NCBI RefSeq assembly: GCF_002803095.1
Contig: NZ_PGLR01000005.1
Coordinates: 115,517 to 179,516 of the forward strand
Length of the DNA: 64,000 bases
Source: Pseudomonas sp. ZH-FAD
GTDB taxonomy: Bacteria > Pseudomonadota > Gammaproteobacteria > Pseudomonadales > Pseudomonadaceae
Direction of reading: 5' to 3'
A program made the position numbers and the translations under genes. Numbering within the stretch: the first letter of the stretch is position 1; the number at the start of each line of letters is the position of its first letter. A model generated the notes under the pieces. That model worked only from the letters and a program-made list of their open reading frames with translations. It did no database searches and had not been told where the DNA came from. Below are positions 18,480-27,102 of this stretch, in pieces.

Positions 18480-19868
18480 TCACAGCTGAGTCTTGAAGTG
18501 GAAGGATTTCGGCCGGGTCAGCTGCTCGTAGCCGACCCTTGAGAGGGTGCAGCCGCGCCCGGAGTGCTTCACACCGGTCCAGGCCAGGCCAGGGTCGAGG
18601 TAGTCGCAGCGGTTGAGAAACACCGTGCCGGCCTCCACCCGGTCAGCCAGGGCCATGGCGGCATCGACGTCGCGGCTGAAGATCGCCGCGGTCAGGCCAA
18701 ACTCGCTGTCGTTCATCAGCGCCAGCGCCTCCTCGTCGCTGGCGACCTTCTGGATACCCACCACCGGACCGAAGGATTCCTCGGTCATCACGCGCATTTC
18801 ATGGTTGACGTTGGTCAGCACCTGCGGCGCCAGGTATGGCGTGCCTGGCGCGTCCAATGGAAACTCGGCCGGGTCGATATGCGCCCTGGCGCCCTGGGCG
18901 ACCGCCTCGGCGATCTGCGCGCGGACGAAGTCGGCGGCGTCGCTGCGCACCAGCGGGCCGAGGGTGGTCTGCGGGTCGTCCGAACGCCCCAGTTTGTATT
19001 GGTGCACCAGCGCCACGGCGCGCTCGACGAAGGCGTCGTACAGAGACTCGTGCACGTAGATGCGCTCGATGCCGCAGCAGGACTGCCCGGAGTTGAAGAA
19101 GGCGCCGTCGATGGCGGTTTCCACCGCGTGCTGCAGATCGGCGTCGGCCCGGACGTAGGCCGGGTCCTTGCCACCCAGTTCCAGCCCGACACTGATGAAG
19201 CGTCCTGCAGCCGCACGCTCGACCATGGCTCCCCCGGGCACCGAACCGGTGAAGGCAACATGGTCGATGCTTGGTGAGCGAATCAAGGCTTCGGTCTCGC
19301 CATGGCTCAGGTGCAGGTACTGGAACACGCCTTCGGGCAGACCGGCCTCGGCGAAGGCCTCGACCATGCGTTCGGCGCACAGCGGTGTCTGCGCCGAGTG
19401 TTTGAGCAGCACCACGTTGCCCGCCAACAGCGCCGGCATCACCGCGTTGACGGCAGTCAGGTAAGGGTAGTTCCAGGGCGCGATGATCAACGCCAGGCCC
19501 AGCGGCTCGCGGCGAATGAAACGGGTGAAACCGGCCTTTTCCGGCAGGCGGATATCGGCCAGCGAGCCCTCGGCGATATCGGCCATATGGCTGGCACGCT
19601 CGACGAAACCACGGATCTCGCCGGCGGCATAGCGGATAGGCCGGCCCATCATCCAGCACAGCTCTTCGGCCAACTGCGCCTCACGTGCAGCGAAGGCTTC
19701 GATGGCGCGCCGGCCGATGGCGATACGCTCACGCAGCGGCGTCTGCTTCCAGGCCTGCTGCGCCAGCTCGGCCTTGGCCAGCGCTACCAGCACCTCGGGA
19801 TTGGACGCCAGATGACGCTCGACGTAGACCGAGCCGTCGATGGGGGAAATGCATTGCAACTTGCTCAT
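18480..19868 (-). CDS. Aldehyde dehydrogenase, NAD(P)-dependent
   Basis: A 462-residue aldehyde dehydrogenase. The catalytic glutamate motif LELGGKDPAYV and the catalytic cysteine in FFNSGQSCCGIERIYVHE are intact, as are the NAD site APWNYPYLTAVNAVMPALLAG (in two parts) and the C-terminal EESFGPVVGIQKV and GRGCTLSRVGYEQLTRPKSF. It oxidises an aldehyde to the acid; the real substrate is not known. It lies between the glutamine-synthetase-like gene (upstream) and the Fe alcohol dehydrogenase (downstream) on one strand, a combination seen in amine and amino-alcohol catabolic operons. Confidence 0.93.
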   Translation of the reverse strand: MSKLQCISPIDGSVYVERHLASNPEVLVALAKAELAQQAWKQTPLRERIAIGRRAIEAFAAREAQLAEELCWMMGRPIRYAAGEIRGFVERASHMADIAEGSLADIRLPEKAGFTRFIRREPLGLALIIAPWNYPYLTAVNAVMPALLAGNVVLLKHSAQTPLCAERMVEAFAEAGLPEGVFQYLHLSHGETEALIRSPSIDHVAFTGSVPGGAMVERAAAGRFISVGLELGGKDPAYVRADADLQHAVETAIDGAFFNSGQSCCGIERIYVHESLYDAFVERAVALVHQYKLGRSDDPQTTLGPLVRSDAADFVRAQIAEAVAQGARAHIDPAEFPLDAPGTPYLAPQVLTNVNHEMRVMTEESFGPVVGIQKVASDEEALALMNDSEFGLTAAIFSRDVDAAMALADRVEAGTVFLNRCDYLDPGLAWTGVKHSGRGCTLSRVGYEQLTRPKSFHFKTQL

Positions 19869-19893
19869 AAGGTGCTCCAGAAACCTTGCCCAT

Positions 19894-19952
19894 GTAGCCC
19901 GGATGCAATCCGGGACACTCGACGAAACCGCCCCGAATTACATCCGGGCCAC
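19894..19952. repeat. Palindromic repeat (GTAGCCCGGATG type), second copy
   Basis: Arms GTAGCCCGGATG (19894-19905) and CATCCGGGCCAC (19941-19952) are inverted at 11 of 12 positions, with the inner CCCGGATGCAATCCGGG palindrome. It fills the gap between the glutamine-synthetase-like gene and the aldehyde dehydrogenase gene, and is the same family as the repeat at 17245-17305. Confidence 0.78.
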
Positions 19953-19963
19953 GGATGGTGGAA

Positions 19964-21337
19964 TCAGATGATTTCGAAGTAGCGATCCAGCTCCCAATCG
20001 CTGACATGGCGACGGTACTCACGCTCTTCCCATTCGCGGCTGGCGGCGAAGTGCTCGACGAAGGCATCGCCGAACAGCTCGCGGGCGGCCTGCGAGCCCT
20101 TCAGGCGCTGCGCGGCGTCCCACAGCGTGCGCGGCAACGCCAGCTCCTCGGGGTGCTTGACCGCATAGGCGTTGCCGCTGACCGGCGCGGTCGGCTCCCA
20201 CTGCTGCATGATTCCGTACAGGCCCGAACCGATGGCCACCGACAGCGCCAGGAACGGATTGCCGTCAGCGGCGCCGAGGCGGTACTCCTGGCGCTGCGAT
20301 TTGTCGCTGCCGGGGATCACCCGCAGCGCCGCGGTGCGGTTCTCCACCCCCCAGGTGGCGTCGGTGGGTGCCCAGAAACCGGGGATCAGGCGCCGATAGC
20401 TGTTCAGGGTCGGCGCCACCATGCACAGGAATTCCGGCATCAGACGCTGCTGCCCCGCGAGAAAATGCCGCTGCAGCTTGCTCATGTTGTGCGCCTGATC
20501 GGGGTCGTAGAAGGCCGACTTGTCACTCGCACGGTCGCGCAGCGACACGTGGATATGCCCACTCTGCCCGGGATACTTGCCCGACCACTTGGCCATGAAG
20601 GTGGCCATCAGGCCGTTGCGCTGGGCCAGCACCTTCATGAAGGTCTTGAACAGCGCGCCCTTGTCCGCCGCCGCCTCGGCGCGGTCATAGGCAATGGCCG
20701 CCTCGAGCACGCCCGGCCCGGTCTCGGTGTGCAGACCCTCGATGGGGAAGTCCATCGCCTCACCCATTTCGAGAATCTGGTGATAGAGCTCGGCATGTAC
20801 CGAGTTGCGGATCATCGAGTAGCCGAACCAGTCCGGCGTGAATGGCTTTAGATCGCGAAAACCCTTGGCCCGCGCCGACTCCGGCGTCTCGTCGAACATG
20901 AAGAACTCGTACTCCAGCGCGGCATAGGGCTCGAACCCCATGGCCTGGCAGCGCTGGATCACCCGCCGCAACGTGGCGCGCGGGCACACCGCCTCGGCCT
21001 GCTGATCGAACTCGGCGAGAAACAGCAGCATGCCGTTCTCGAAAGGAATCTCGCGGCAGGTGTGCGGCAGGATGCGCACCGGTGCGTCCGGGTAGCCACT
21101 GTGCCAGCCAGTGTACTGGGCGTTGTCGTAGAGCTGATCCTTGACGTCCCAGCCGAGCACCACGTCGCAGAAGGCGAAACCGTGCTCCAGGGCGGAGAAG
21201 AACTTGCTGCGGCTCATGTACTTGCCGCGCATCACCCCATCGTTGTCGAACAGGCCGACCTTGACGTGGCTCAGGCCACGCTCCTCGACAATGCGCCGGG
21301 CATCGCCCAGGGTCTTTACATCCCGTGGTTTGAACAT
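19964..21337 (-). CDS. Glutamine synthetase-family gamma-glutamylamide ligase (PuuA-like)
   Basis: A 457-residue protein of the glutamine synthetase fold. Metal and substrate landmarks are present: ALEYEFFMFDETPE, EGLHTETGPGVLEAAIAYD, GQSGHIHVSLRD, NSYRRLIPGFWAPTDATWG and ENRTAALRVIPG. The N-terminal part (VKVGLFDNDGVMRGKYM) and the lack of an adenylylation-type tyrosine region are those of the PuuA/IpuC group, which join glutamate to an amine such as putrescine or isopropylamine using ATP. Its genes neighbour an aldehyde and an alcohol dehydrogenase and a TRAP transporter, which supports a role in amine or amino-alcohol catabolism. The amine is unknown. Confidence 0.88.
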   Translation of the reverse strand: MFKPRDVKTLGDARRIVEERGLSHVKVGLFDNDGVMRGKYMSRSKFFSALEHGFAFCDVVLGWDVKDQLYDNAQYTGWHSGYPDAPVRILPHTCREIPFENGMLLFLAEFDQQAEAVCPRATLRRVIQRCQAMGFEPYAALEYEFFMFDETPESARAKGFRDLKPFTPDWFGYSMIRNSVHAELYHQILEMGEAMDFPIEGLHTETGPGVLEAAIAYDRAEAAADKGALFKTFMKVLAQRNGLMATFMAKWSGKYPGQSGHIHVSLRDRASDKSAFYDPDQAHNMSKLQRHFLAGQQRLMPEFLCMVAPTLNSYRRLIPGFWAPTDATWGVENRTAALRVIPGSDKSQRQEYRLGAADGNPFLALSVAIGSGLYGIMQQWEPTAPVSGNAYAVKHPEELALPRTLWDAAQRLKGSQAARELFGDAFVEHFAASREWEEREYRRHVSDWELDRYFEII

Positions 21338-21543
21338 GCTAACCCCTGTGTCTTGTTGTTATCGCGGGCGGGTTCAGCGAACGGCTGGGCGCCAGTGACC
21401 GGCGAGGCCGACGACACACGGGCGCAGCACGACGCTTATCACAGCGTCCGTTTCAGGCTCATAGAGTGTGGTACAGGATTGCCGGGATGGCAGGTAAGCG
21501 GCGGGAAAAATCTGGCTGGCGCGATGCTGTGCGGGATAGAACC

Positions 21544-21569
21544 GCGCCCGTACCGCTCGGTACGGGCGC
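21544..21569 (-). terminator. Strong stem-loop after the TRAP binding-protein gene
   Basis: A perfect 12-bp GC-rich stem (GCGCCCGTACCG / CGGTACGGGCGC) with a two-base loop, starting about 20 bases after the stop of the TRAP binding-protein gene (minus strand). There is no T run, so it may act as an mRNA stabiliser or a weak terminator separating the transporter from the catabolic enzymes. The rest of the 250-base gap shows nothing else. Confidence 0.55.
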
Positions 21570-21589
21570 TCTGGCTCACTCAAATGACA

Positions 21590-22624
21590 TCAACGATAAG
21601 GCGCCCCCGCCTTGGCCATCAGTGCGTTGTACTTCTTGAAGATGTCCACCACCTTGGCGCAGCGCGGGCTGGTCTTGGCGATTTCGTCCCAGAACTTCAG
21701 CGCCTCGGCTTCCACCGTGGCCCATTCCTCTGCCGGGATGGAAGTCAGCTCCAGTTTGCCGCCCTCGACCCGCAGCTGCGCCTCGCCGCCCCAGTACCAG
21801 TGCTGGCGGTAGTAGTTGGAGCTATCCATGCACAGCTTGAACAGGGTCTTGAGGTGCTCCGGCACTTCCGCCCACTTGTCCGAGTTGGCGAAGTAGGAAC
21901 CGCACCAGGCACCGGAGATGTTGTTGGTGAGAAAGTACTTGGTGACGTTGGCCCAGCCGACGGTGTAGTCCTCGGTGATGCCTGACCAGGCGATGCCGTC
22001 CAGCTCTCCAGTCTGGATCGCCACCTCGACGTCTTCCCAGGGCAGGGTCACCGGGATCACGCCGAAGCGGGCGAGGAACTTGCCGGCGGTGGGGAAGGTG
22101 AAGATGCGCTTGCCCTTGAGGTCGGCCAGCTTGGTGATCGGCTGCACCGTGGCGAAGTGGCAGGGGTCCCAGGCGCCGGCGCCGAGCCAGGTGACGCCCT
22201 TGACCTCGCCGTAGGCCTCGGCCCAGATCTCGTTGAGGCCGTACTGCTCGAACAGCACCGGCACGTCCAGGCTGTAGCGGGTGGCGAAGGGGAAGTAACC
22301 GCCGAACACCGAGACGTCCACCGGCGCGGCGATGGAGTCGTCATCGCTCTGCACCGCGTCGATGGTGCCGCGCTGCATGGCGCGGAACAGCTCGCCGGTG
22401 GGTACCAGCTGGTCAGCGAAGTACAGCTGGATCTCCATCTGGCCGTTGGCGGCCTTGTTGAAGGCGTCGATCGACGGCTTGATCACGTGCTCGGCCAGCG
22501 CCGGGCCGGCGTAGGTCTGCAGGCGCCAGGTGATCTTCTTCGGCTCCTGCGCGTAGATGTGCGCCGAACCCAGGGCGGCGGTGCCGACCGCGGCGGTTTT
22601 CAGGAAATCGCGTCTCGTACTCAT
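21590..22624 (-). CDS. TRAP transporter substrate-binding protein (DctP family), Tat-exported
   Basis: A protein of 344 residues. It begins MSTRRDFLKTAAVGTAALGS, a twin-arginine (Tat) signal with the RRDFLK motif, so it is exported folded. The mature part has TRAP features (KITWRLQTYAGPALAEH, LRAMQRGTID-like region LFRAMQRGTIDAVQS, KLADLKGKRIFTFPTAGKFL and QTGELDGIAWSGI). It resembles the subgroup annotated for mannitol, chloroaromatic or keto-acid substrates. The ATG at 22624 has a GGAGAG site. It works with the membrane proteins at 22900-24731 to import a carboxylate-type solute. Confidence 0.9.
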   Translation of the reverse strand: MSTRRDFLKTAAVGTAALGSAHIYAQEPKKITWRLQTYAGPALAEHVIKPSIDAFNKAANGQMEIQLYFADQLVPTGELFRAMQRGTIDAVQSDDDSIAAPVDVSVFGGYFPFATRYSLDVPVLFEQYGLNEIWAEAYGEVKGVTWLGAGAWDPCHFATVQPITKLADLKGKRIFTFPTAGKFLARFGVIPVTLPWEDVEVAIQTGELDGIAWSGITEDYTVGWANVTKYFLTNNISGAWCGSYFANSDKWAEVPEHLKTLFKLCMDSSNYYRQHWYWGGEAQLRVEGGKLELTSIPAEEWATVEAEALKFWDEIAKTSPRCAKVVDIFKKYNALMAKAGAPYR

Positions 22625-22695
22625 GCTGGTCTCTCCAATAGTGTCGATGCAGATGCAATACAACCGCTCGTTGCCGCCGCAGGCGCAGCGGCCTT

Positions 22696-22837
22696 AGAAC
22701 CTATTTAACGTCTGCTGCGCGTCGGCCCTGCTGCGTTAAAAACAGGCTCGGACTGCTCATTTACAGCTCGTAAACTCCGCGTCCTCGCCTGATTTCGCCT
22801 TGCATTGCTCTAGCTCGCGAGACCTTGAACAGGCTCT
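22696..22837. repeat. MITE-like dispersed repeat, copy B, inside the TRAP operon
   Basis: This 142-bp block shares with the repeat at 16015-16228 the pieces CTGCGTTAAAAAC and GCTCATTTACA...GTAAACT. Its ends form an imperfect inverted repeat (about 15 of 20). It occupies most of the gap between the large permease gene and the binding-protein gene, and contains no reading frame. The gap 22625-22899 holds nothing else I can identify. Confidence 0.65.
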
Positions 22838-22899
22838 TACCAGTGACCGGCAGGCGCCGGTTCGACTGCTGGCGCGCCAGGCGCGCCGATTTCCGAAGC

Positions 22900-24225
22900 T
22901 CAGCCGCCGTAGTGCAGCTGCGGCAACCACAGCGCCAGCTGCGGGAAAACCATCACCAGGATCAGGGTCAGGACCATCACCAGCACGAAGGGGGTGACCG
23001 AAACGTAGATGTCGCGCAGGCTCACCTCGGGCGGGGCCATGGCGCGCATGAGGAACAGGTTGTAGCCGAACGGCGGAGTCATGTAGGCGATCTGGCAGGT
23101 GATGGTGTAGAGCACGCCGTACCACACCAGGTCGAAGCCCAGCGCGCCGACCAGCGGGATGTAGAGCGGCGCGACTATGACCAGCATGGCGGTGTCGTCG
23201 AGGAACATGCCCATGATGATGAACGACAGCTGCATCATGATGAGGATCTGCCAGGGCCCCAGGTGCAGGCTGTCGACGAAGAAGGTCTCGATCGCCCGCA
23301 CCGCGCCGAGGCCGTCGAACACCGCGCCGAAACACAGCGCGGCGAGGATGATCCACATGAACATGCAGCTGATGGCCAGGGTCTTGCGCAGCGTCTCCTC
23401 CAGCACCTGGCGGTTCAGCCGGCGCTTGACCAGCGCCATCAGCATGGCCGCGGCGGCGCCCACCGCGGAGCTTTCCACCAGGCTGGTGTAGCCCAGCAGG
23501 AACAGCCCGGTCATGGCGAAGAAGATGAACAGTGGCGCCAGCCCGGCGCGCAGCAGCAACAGCTTTTCCCGGCGGCTGACCTGCAGCCGCTCGGCCTCGG
23601 CCAAGGGCGGGCCGAGCTGTGGCTGCAGACGGCAGCGCACGACGATGTAGAGCACGAACAGGCACGCCATCAGCAGGCCGGGAATGGCCCCGGCCAGCCA
23701 TAGCTGGCCGACCGGCTGACGGGCGATCATGCCGTAGAGCACCAGCACCACGCTGGGCGGAATGAGGATGCCCAGCGAGCTGCCGGCCTGGATCACCCCG
23801 GTAACCATGATCTTGTCGTAGCCGCGGCGCAGCAGCTCGGGCAGGGCGATGCTGGCGCCGATGGCCATGCCGGCCACGCTCAGCCCGTTCATCGCCGAGA
23901 TCACCACCATCAGGCCGATGGTGCCGATGGCCAGCCCACCCGGCAGCGGGCCCATCCACACGTGGAACATCTTGTACAGGTCTTCGGCCAGGCCGGACTC
24001 GGAGAGCATGTAGCCCATGAACACGAACATCGGCAGGGTCAGCAGCGGGTACCACTTCATCAGTTTCATCGCCGCGCTGAAGGCCATCTCCGAGCCGCCG
24101 TCGCCCCACAGCAGCAGCGCCGCGGCGGCGGCGACGAAGCCGATGGCGCCGAACACGCGCTTGCCGGTGAGCAGCAGCAGCATCATCGAGGAGAACATCA
24201 GCAGTGCGATCAGCTCGTAGCTCAT
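22900..24225 (-). CDS. TRAP transporter large permease subunit (DctM family)
   Basis: A 441-residue polytopic membrane protein with about twelve helices. It has the DctM patterns LPMFVFMGYMLSESGLAEDL, SSLGILIPPSVVLVLYGMI and MTPPFGYNLFLMRAMAPPEVS. It is the channel subunit of a sodium- or proton-driven TRAP carrier. The start at 24225 (MSYELIALLMFSSMM) overlaps the stop of the small subunit gene by one base and has a GGGGAGA site, while the frame is open further upstream. It is separated from the binding-protein gene by a dispersed repeat. Confidence 0.92.
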   Translation of the reverse strand: MSYELIALLMFSSMMLLLLTGKRVFGAIGFVAAAAALLLWGDGGSEMAFSAAMKLMKWYPLLTLPMFVFMGYMLSESGLAEDLYKMFHVWMGPLPGGLAIGTIGLMVVISAMNGLSVAGMAIGASIALPELLRRGYDKIMVTGVIQAGSSLGILIPPSVVLVLYGMIARQPVGQLWLAGAIPGLLMACLFVLYIVVRCRLQPQLGPPLAEAERLQVSRREKLLLLRAGLAPLFIFFAMTGLFLLGYTSLVESSAVGAAAAMLMALVKRRLNRQVLEETLRKTLAISCMFMWIILAALCFGAVFDGLGAVRAIETFFVDSLHLGPWQILIMMQLSFIIMGMFLDDTAMLVIVAPLYIPLVGALGFDLVWYGVLYTITCQIAYMTPPFGYNLFLMRAMAPPEVSLRDIYVSVTPFVLVMVLTLILVMVFPQLALWLPQLHYGG

Positions 24226-24731
24226 CACAGCGTCTCCCCGCGAGCCGCGTAGAGGTCCTTGAAGAAGGTGGCGATGGCCTGCAGCAACATCAGCAAGATA
24301 CCGAAGCACATCACCAGTTTGATCGGCGCCATGTAGGGTGACCAGGCCGAATAGCTGGTTTCCTTGTATTCGATAGCGTATTCGGTGGAGGAGATGCCGC
24401 CGATCAGTAGCAGCACCAGATAGAAGATCAGCATGAACACGGTGATCGCATCGACGACGGCGCGGGTGCGCGGCGACCAGTGGCTGTAGGCCAGGTCCAT
24501 GCGCACGTGGGCATCGAGCTGCATCGAGTAGGCGCCGCCGAGCAGGAAGTAAGCGACCATGAGGAACTGCGCGCTTTCCAGGGTCCAGATCGATGGCGTG
24601 AAGAAGGTCTTGCTGATGGAGGAGTACAGGAGCACCGCCAGCATGGCGAAGATCAGGTACATGGCGAAACGCCCGACCCTCCGGTTGAATGCGTCCACGA
24701 CCCGGACGAAAGCTCTAATGCCCTTGCGCAT
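24225..24731 (-). CDS. TRAP transporter small permease subunit (DctQ family)
   Basis: A 168-residue membrane protein with four helices (FAMYLIFAMLAVLLYSSI, AQFLMVAYFLLGGAYSMQ, VVDAITVFMLIFYLVLLLIG and IKLVMCFGILLMLLQAIA). The WTLESAQFLMVAYFLLGGAYSMQLDAHVRMD region is characteristic for DctQ. It is the first gene of the minus-strand block ending with the alcohol dehydrogenase at 17302. A weaker sigma54 promoter candidate lies 80 bases upstream. Confidence 0.9.
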   Translation of the reverse strand: MRKGIRAFVRVVDAFNRRVGRFAMYLIFAMLAVLLYSSISKTFFTPSIWTLESAQFLMVAYFLLGGAYSMQLDAHVRMDLAYSHWSPRTRAVVDAITVFMLIFYLVLLLIGGISSTEYAIEYKETSYSAWSPYMAPIKLVMCFGILLMLLQAIATFFKDLYAARGETL

Positions 24732-24810
24732 GCAGTTTCCTGCTTTTTTGTTCGTTATCTCGTCAGCCTAGACGAAGATTCGCCAAAGCCAACCGCCCCG
24801 CCTGGCCGTA

Positions 24811-24825
24811 GCAGGAAACGCGCCA
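24811..24825 (-). promoter_or_regulatory. Candidate sigma54 promoter of TRAP operon
   Basis: On the minus strand TGGCGC, five bases, CTGC fits TGGCAC-N5-TTGC at 8 of 10 positions and keeps the invariant GG and GC. It lies 80 bases upstream of the small-subunit gene. C4-dicarboxylate transport is RpoN-dependent in pseudomonads, so this is plausible, but the match is weaker than for the urease promoters. Confidence 0.4.
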
Positions 24826-24888
24826 GCCATTAACCACCAGCGCTTCCACGAACAAAATCAAAGGCTTGGAAAGTACCGCGCTAGAGCC

Positions 24889-25836
24889 TCAGCGCTGCAG
24901 AAAGGCAACGAGCACCGCAACGGTGCGCTGCGGCTCCTCTTCCTGGGGCACATGGCCGAGGTCGTCGAACAGCACCAACTGGCTGTCGGCGATGTCAGCG
25001 GCGAAACGTTCGGCATTGCCCGGCGGAATCAGGCGATCACGCCCGCCCCAGATAATCAGCGTCGGCAATTGCAGTTCGCCGATGCGCTCGTGCAGCTCGC
25101 CGCTGGGCGCCTGGGCGAAGCGCTGACGCAGCGCCTGGCGATTGCCCTCGCGCAGCGTCAGTTGGTAGTAGCGCTCGACCAGCTCGTCATCGACTTTGTC
25201 TGGATCGCCATAAACGTTGCGCAGGCTCGACTCGATCATCGCCCGCGGCAACAAACGGCTCATCACCGGCGCCAGGGCCGGGATACCCGCCAGGCGAAAG
25301 CCGATCGGCACCGATTCGGCGTTGCGCGGATAGCCGGCCGCATCCACCAGCACCAGCCGCGCGCTGCGCTCGGGATGGGCCAGGGCGAAGCGCCAGGCCA
25401 GTTGGCCGCCGAAGCTGTTGCCGACCAGCACTACACGGCTCACCTGCAGATGATCGAGCAGACTGCGGAGAAAGCCTGTGTAGTGCTCGACGCGGTAATC
25501 GCCATCAGGAAATGGCCCGGTCAGGCCGAAACCGGGTAAGTCCAGGCTGATCACGCGACGCCGCTTGGCCAGCTCTTTTACCCAACCTTCCCAGGTGTGC
25601 AGGCTGGCGGAGGTGCCGTGCAACAGCAGGATGGGCTCGGGGTCATCGCGCCGCCCCTGGTCACGCAGGTGCACCGACATTCCATCGATGTCGACGAACT
25701 GCGAAGGCGGCGACGCCCAGCGCGCCTTGAGCTCATCCAGAGGACGATCCGGCGCCCAGTTGAGCGCGACGAAGCCGACAAGGGCCAGCCCGAACACCAG
25801 CAACAGGCCGAGCAGCACGTAAGCGAGTCGTTTCAT
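24889..25836 (-). CDS. Alpha/beta hydrolase, membrane-anchored
   Basis: A 315-residue protein with an N-terminal hydrophobic anchor (RLAYVLLGLLLVFGLALVGF) and an alpha/beta hydrolase domain. The oxyanion HG in ILLLHGTSASLHTWEGW, the nucleophile elbow GNSFGG, the acid in LIIWGGRDRLIP and the catalytic histidine in LFDDLGHVPQEEEP are all visible, so it should be catalytically complete. Substrates of this group are esters or lactones; the true one is unknown. It is followed upstream by the AEC transporter gene with a gap of about 90 bases. Confidence 0.88.
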   Translation of the reverse strand: MKRLAYVLLGLLLVFGLALVGFVALNWAPDRPLDELKARWASPPSQFVDIDGMSVHLRDQGRRDDPEPILLLHGTSASLHTWEGWVKELAKRRRVISLDLPGFGLTGPFPDGDYRVEHYTGFLRSLLDHLQVSRVVLVGNSFGGQLAWRFALAHPERSARLVLVDAAGYPRNAESVPIGFRLAGIPALAPVMSRLLPRAMIESSLRNVYGDPDKVDDELVERYYQLTLREGNRQALRQRFAQAPSGELHERIGELQLPTLIIWGGRDRLIPPGNAERFAADIADSQLVLFDDLGHVPQEEEPQRTVAVLVAFLQR

Positions 25837-25929
25837 CGATGCAGTCCTCAGCGGAGCGAGAGGCGCGATGCTAGCCAGACACCGCGAACACGCCTATCGC
25901 CCGGAAGAGGGAATCGCCTGGCGCAGCAC

Positions 25930-26829
25930 TCAGAACCCCACCAGCAGCATCCACGCCGGCAGGGAAACCGCCGCCAGCAGCGTGGACAGCGAGATCGCCG
26001 CGCTGACGCTGCGGCTGTCTTCGGCGCTACGGGCAAAGGCCATCACGTTGACCCCGCTGGGACAGGCTGCGAGCAGCACCAGCACGCTGCGCGCCGTGTC
26101 GTTCAGGCCCGGCAGCTGGCCGCTGAGCCACCAGACCAGCGCCGGGAACAGCAGCAGCTTGGCCAACGCCACGCCCCAGGCCTCGCCGGTCGGGCGCAGG
26201 CGGTAACGCGACAGGCTGGCGCCGAGAACGATCAGCGCGCAAGGTAGTGCGGCCTGGCCGAGCCAGGTAATCGCCCGCCACAGGCTTTCCGGCACCTGCA
26301 GCCCGGACAGATTGAGCAACGCGCCCAATCCCAGGCCGATGATCATCGGGTTGGCCAGGTTCTTCAGCAACGCGCGCGTATCGACCCGCTCCTGGCTGCC
26401 AAAGGCGGCGTAGAAGCTGTGCAGGGAAAACAGCGTGAGGCTGTGGAACACCAGGATGGCGAAGACATAGAGCAGGCCGTCGTTGCCCATCAGGCTGGCG
26501 ATCAGCGGGATGCCCACCAGCACGTTGTTGGAGAACGCCGCCACCAATCCCAGCGGCGTTGCCGTACCACGACGCCAGTGCGCCAACGCGTTGACCGTGA
26601 CGAACACCAGCAGTACCGGCAGGTAATAGGCCAACAGCAACATTGGCGACAGACCTTCGGCCAGCGATGCCTTGGCGATGCCGGCGAACAGCAGCGTCGG
26701 CATGAACAACTTGAAGGTGATGTTGGCCAGACCGGCCGCCGACTCGTTGGTGAGCCACTGGCGCCAGCCGAGCAGATAGCCGAGAACGATCAGAGCGAAG
26801 ATCGGCAAAATTGCCTGTGCCGCGAGCAT
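25930..26829 (-). CDS. AEC-family (auxin efflux carrier-like) transporter
   Basis: A 299-residue membrane protein with about ten helices in two inverted halves. The start ILPIFALIVLGYLLGWRQWL and the region ANITFKLFMPTLLFAGIAKA, the NVLVGIPLIASLMG motif and the ALPCALIVLGASLSRY segment match the AEC family, which exports small organic acids or malonate-like compounds. The frame is open to 26967, but the ATG at 26829 has a GGAGGT site and the hydrophobic start typical for the family. Confidence 0.87.
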   Translation of the reverse strand: MLAAQAILPIFALIVLGYLLGWRQWLTNESAAGLANITFKLFMPTLLFAGIAKASLAEGLSPMLLLAYYLPVLLVFVTVNALAHWRRGTATPLGLVAAFSNNVLVGIPLIASLMGNDGLLYVFAILVFHSLTLFSLHSFYAAFGSQERVDTRALLKNLANPMIIGLGLGALLNLSGLQVPESLWRAITWLGQAALPCALIVLGASLSRYRLRPTGEAWGVALAKLLLFPALVWWLSGQLPGLNDTARSVLVLLAACPSGVNVMAFARSAEDSRSVSAAISLSTLLAAVSLPAWMLLVGF

Positions 26830-27102
26830 TGCTGAGCCTACCTCCAGGGAACTGCAAAAGAGGACGGATCGAGCACGACCCGCAAGGGTCGCCAAGCATA
26901 CGCGCGCGCGGCATTCAGCGCGATGCTTGGCTAAACATTCGTCGCGACGCGTGACGACCGCCCACAAGCCCCGAAATAGAGCCTTCCGATCGAGTATTGA
27001 GGAGGTCGATGTTCACTATCAGGCCAGTCAAGTTCTTATCTGCGCTCATGTCCTCAAGAATTGACTTCGACGCCACTTATTACTCCCCAAGGAGACATCG
27101 AC

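Noticed and set aside
18799..19659. A 286-codon frame overlapping the aldehyde dehydrogenase gene
   Set aside because: Same-strand shadow of the dehydrogenase with Arg/Gly-rich low-complexity product.
22757..24109. A 450-codon open frame on the minus strand within the TRAP permease region
   Set aside because: It is a second frame of the same strand as the DctM gene and gives Arg/Ala/His-rich translation without family features.
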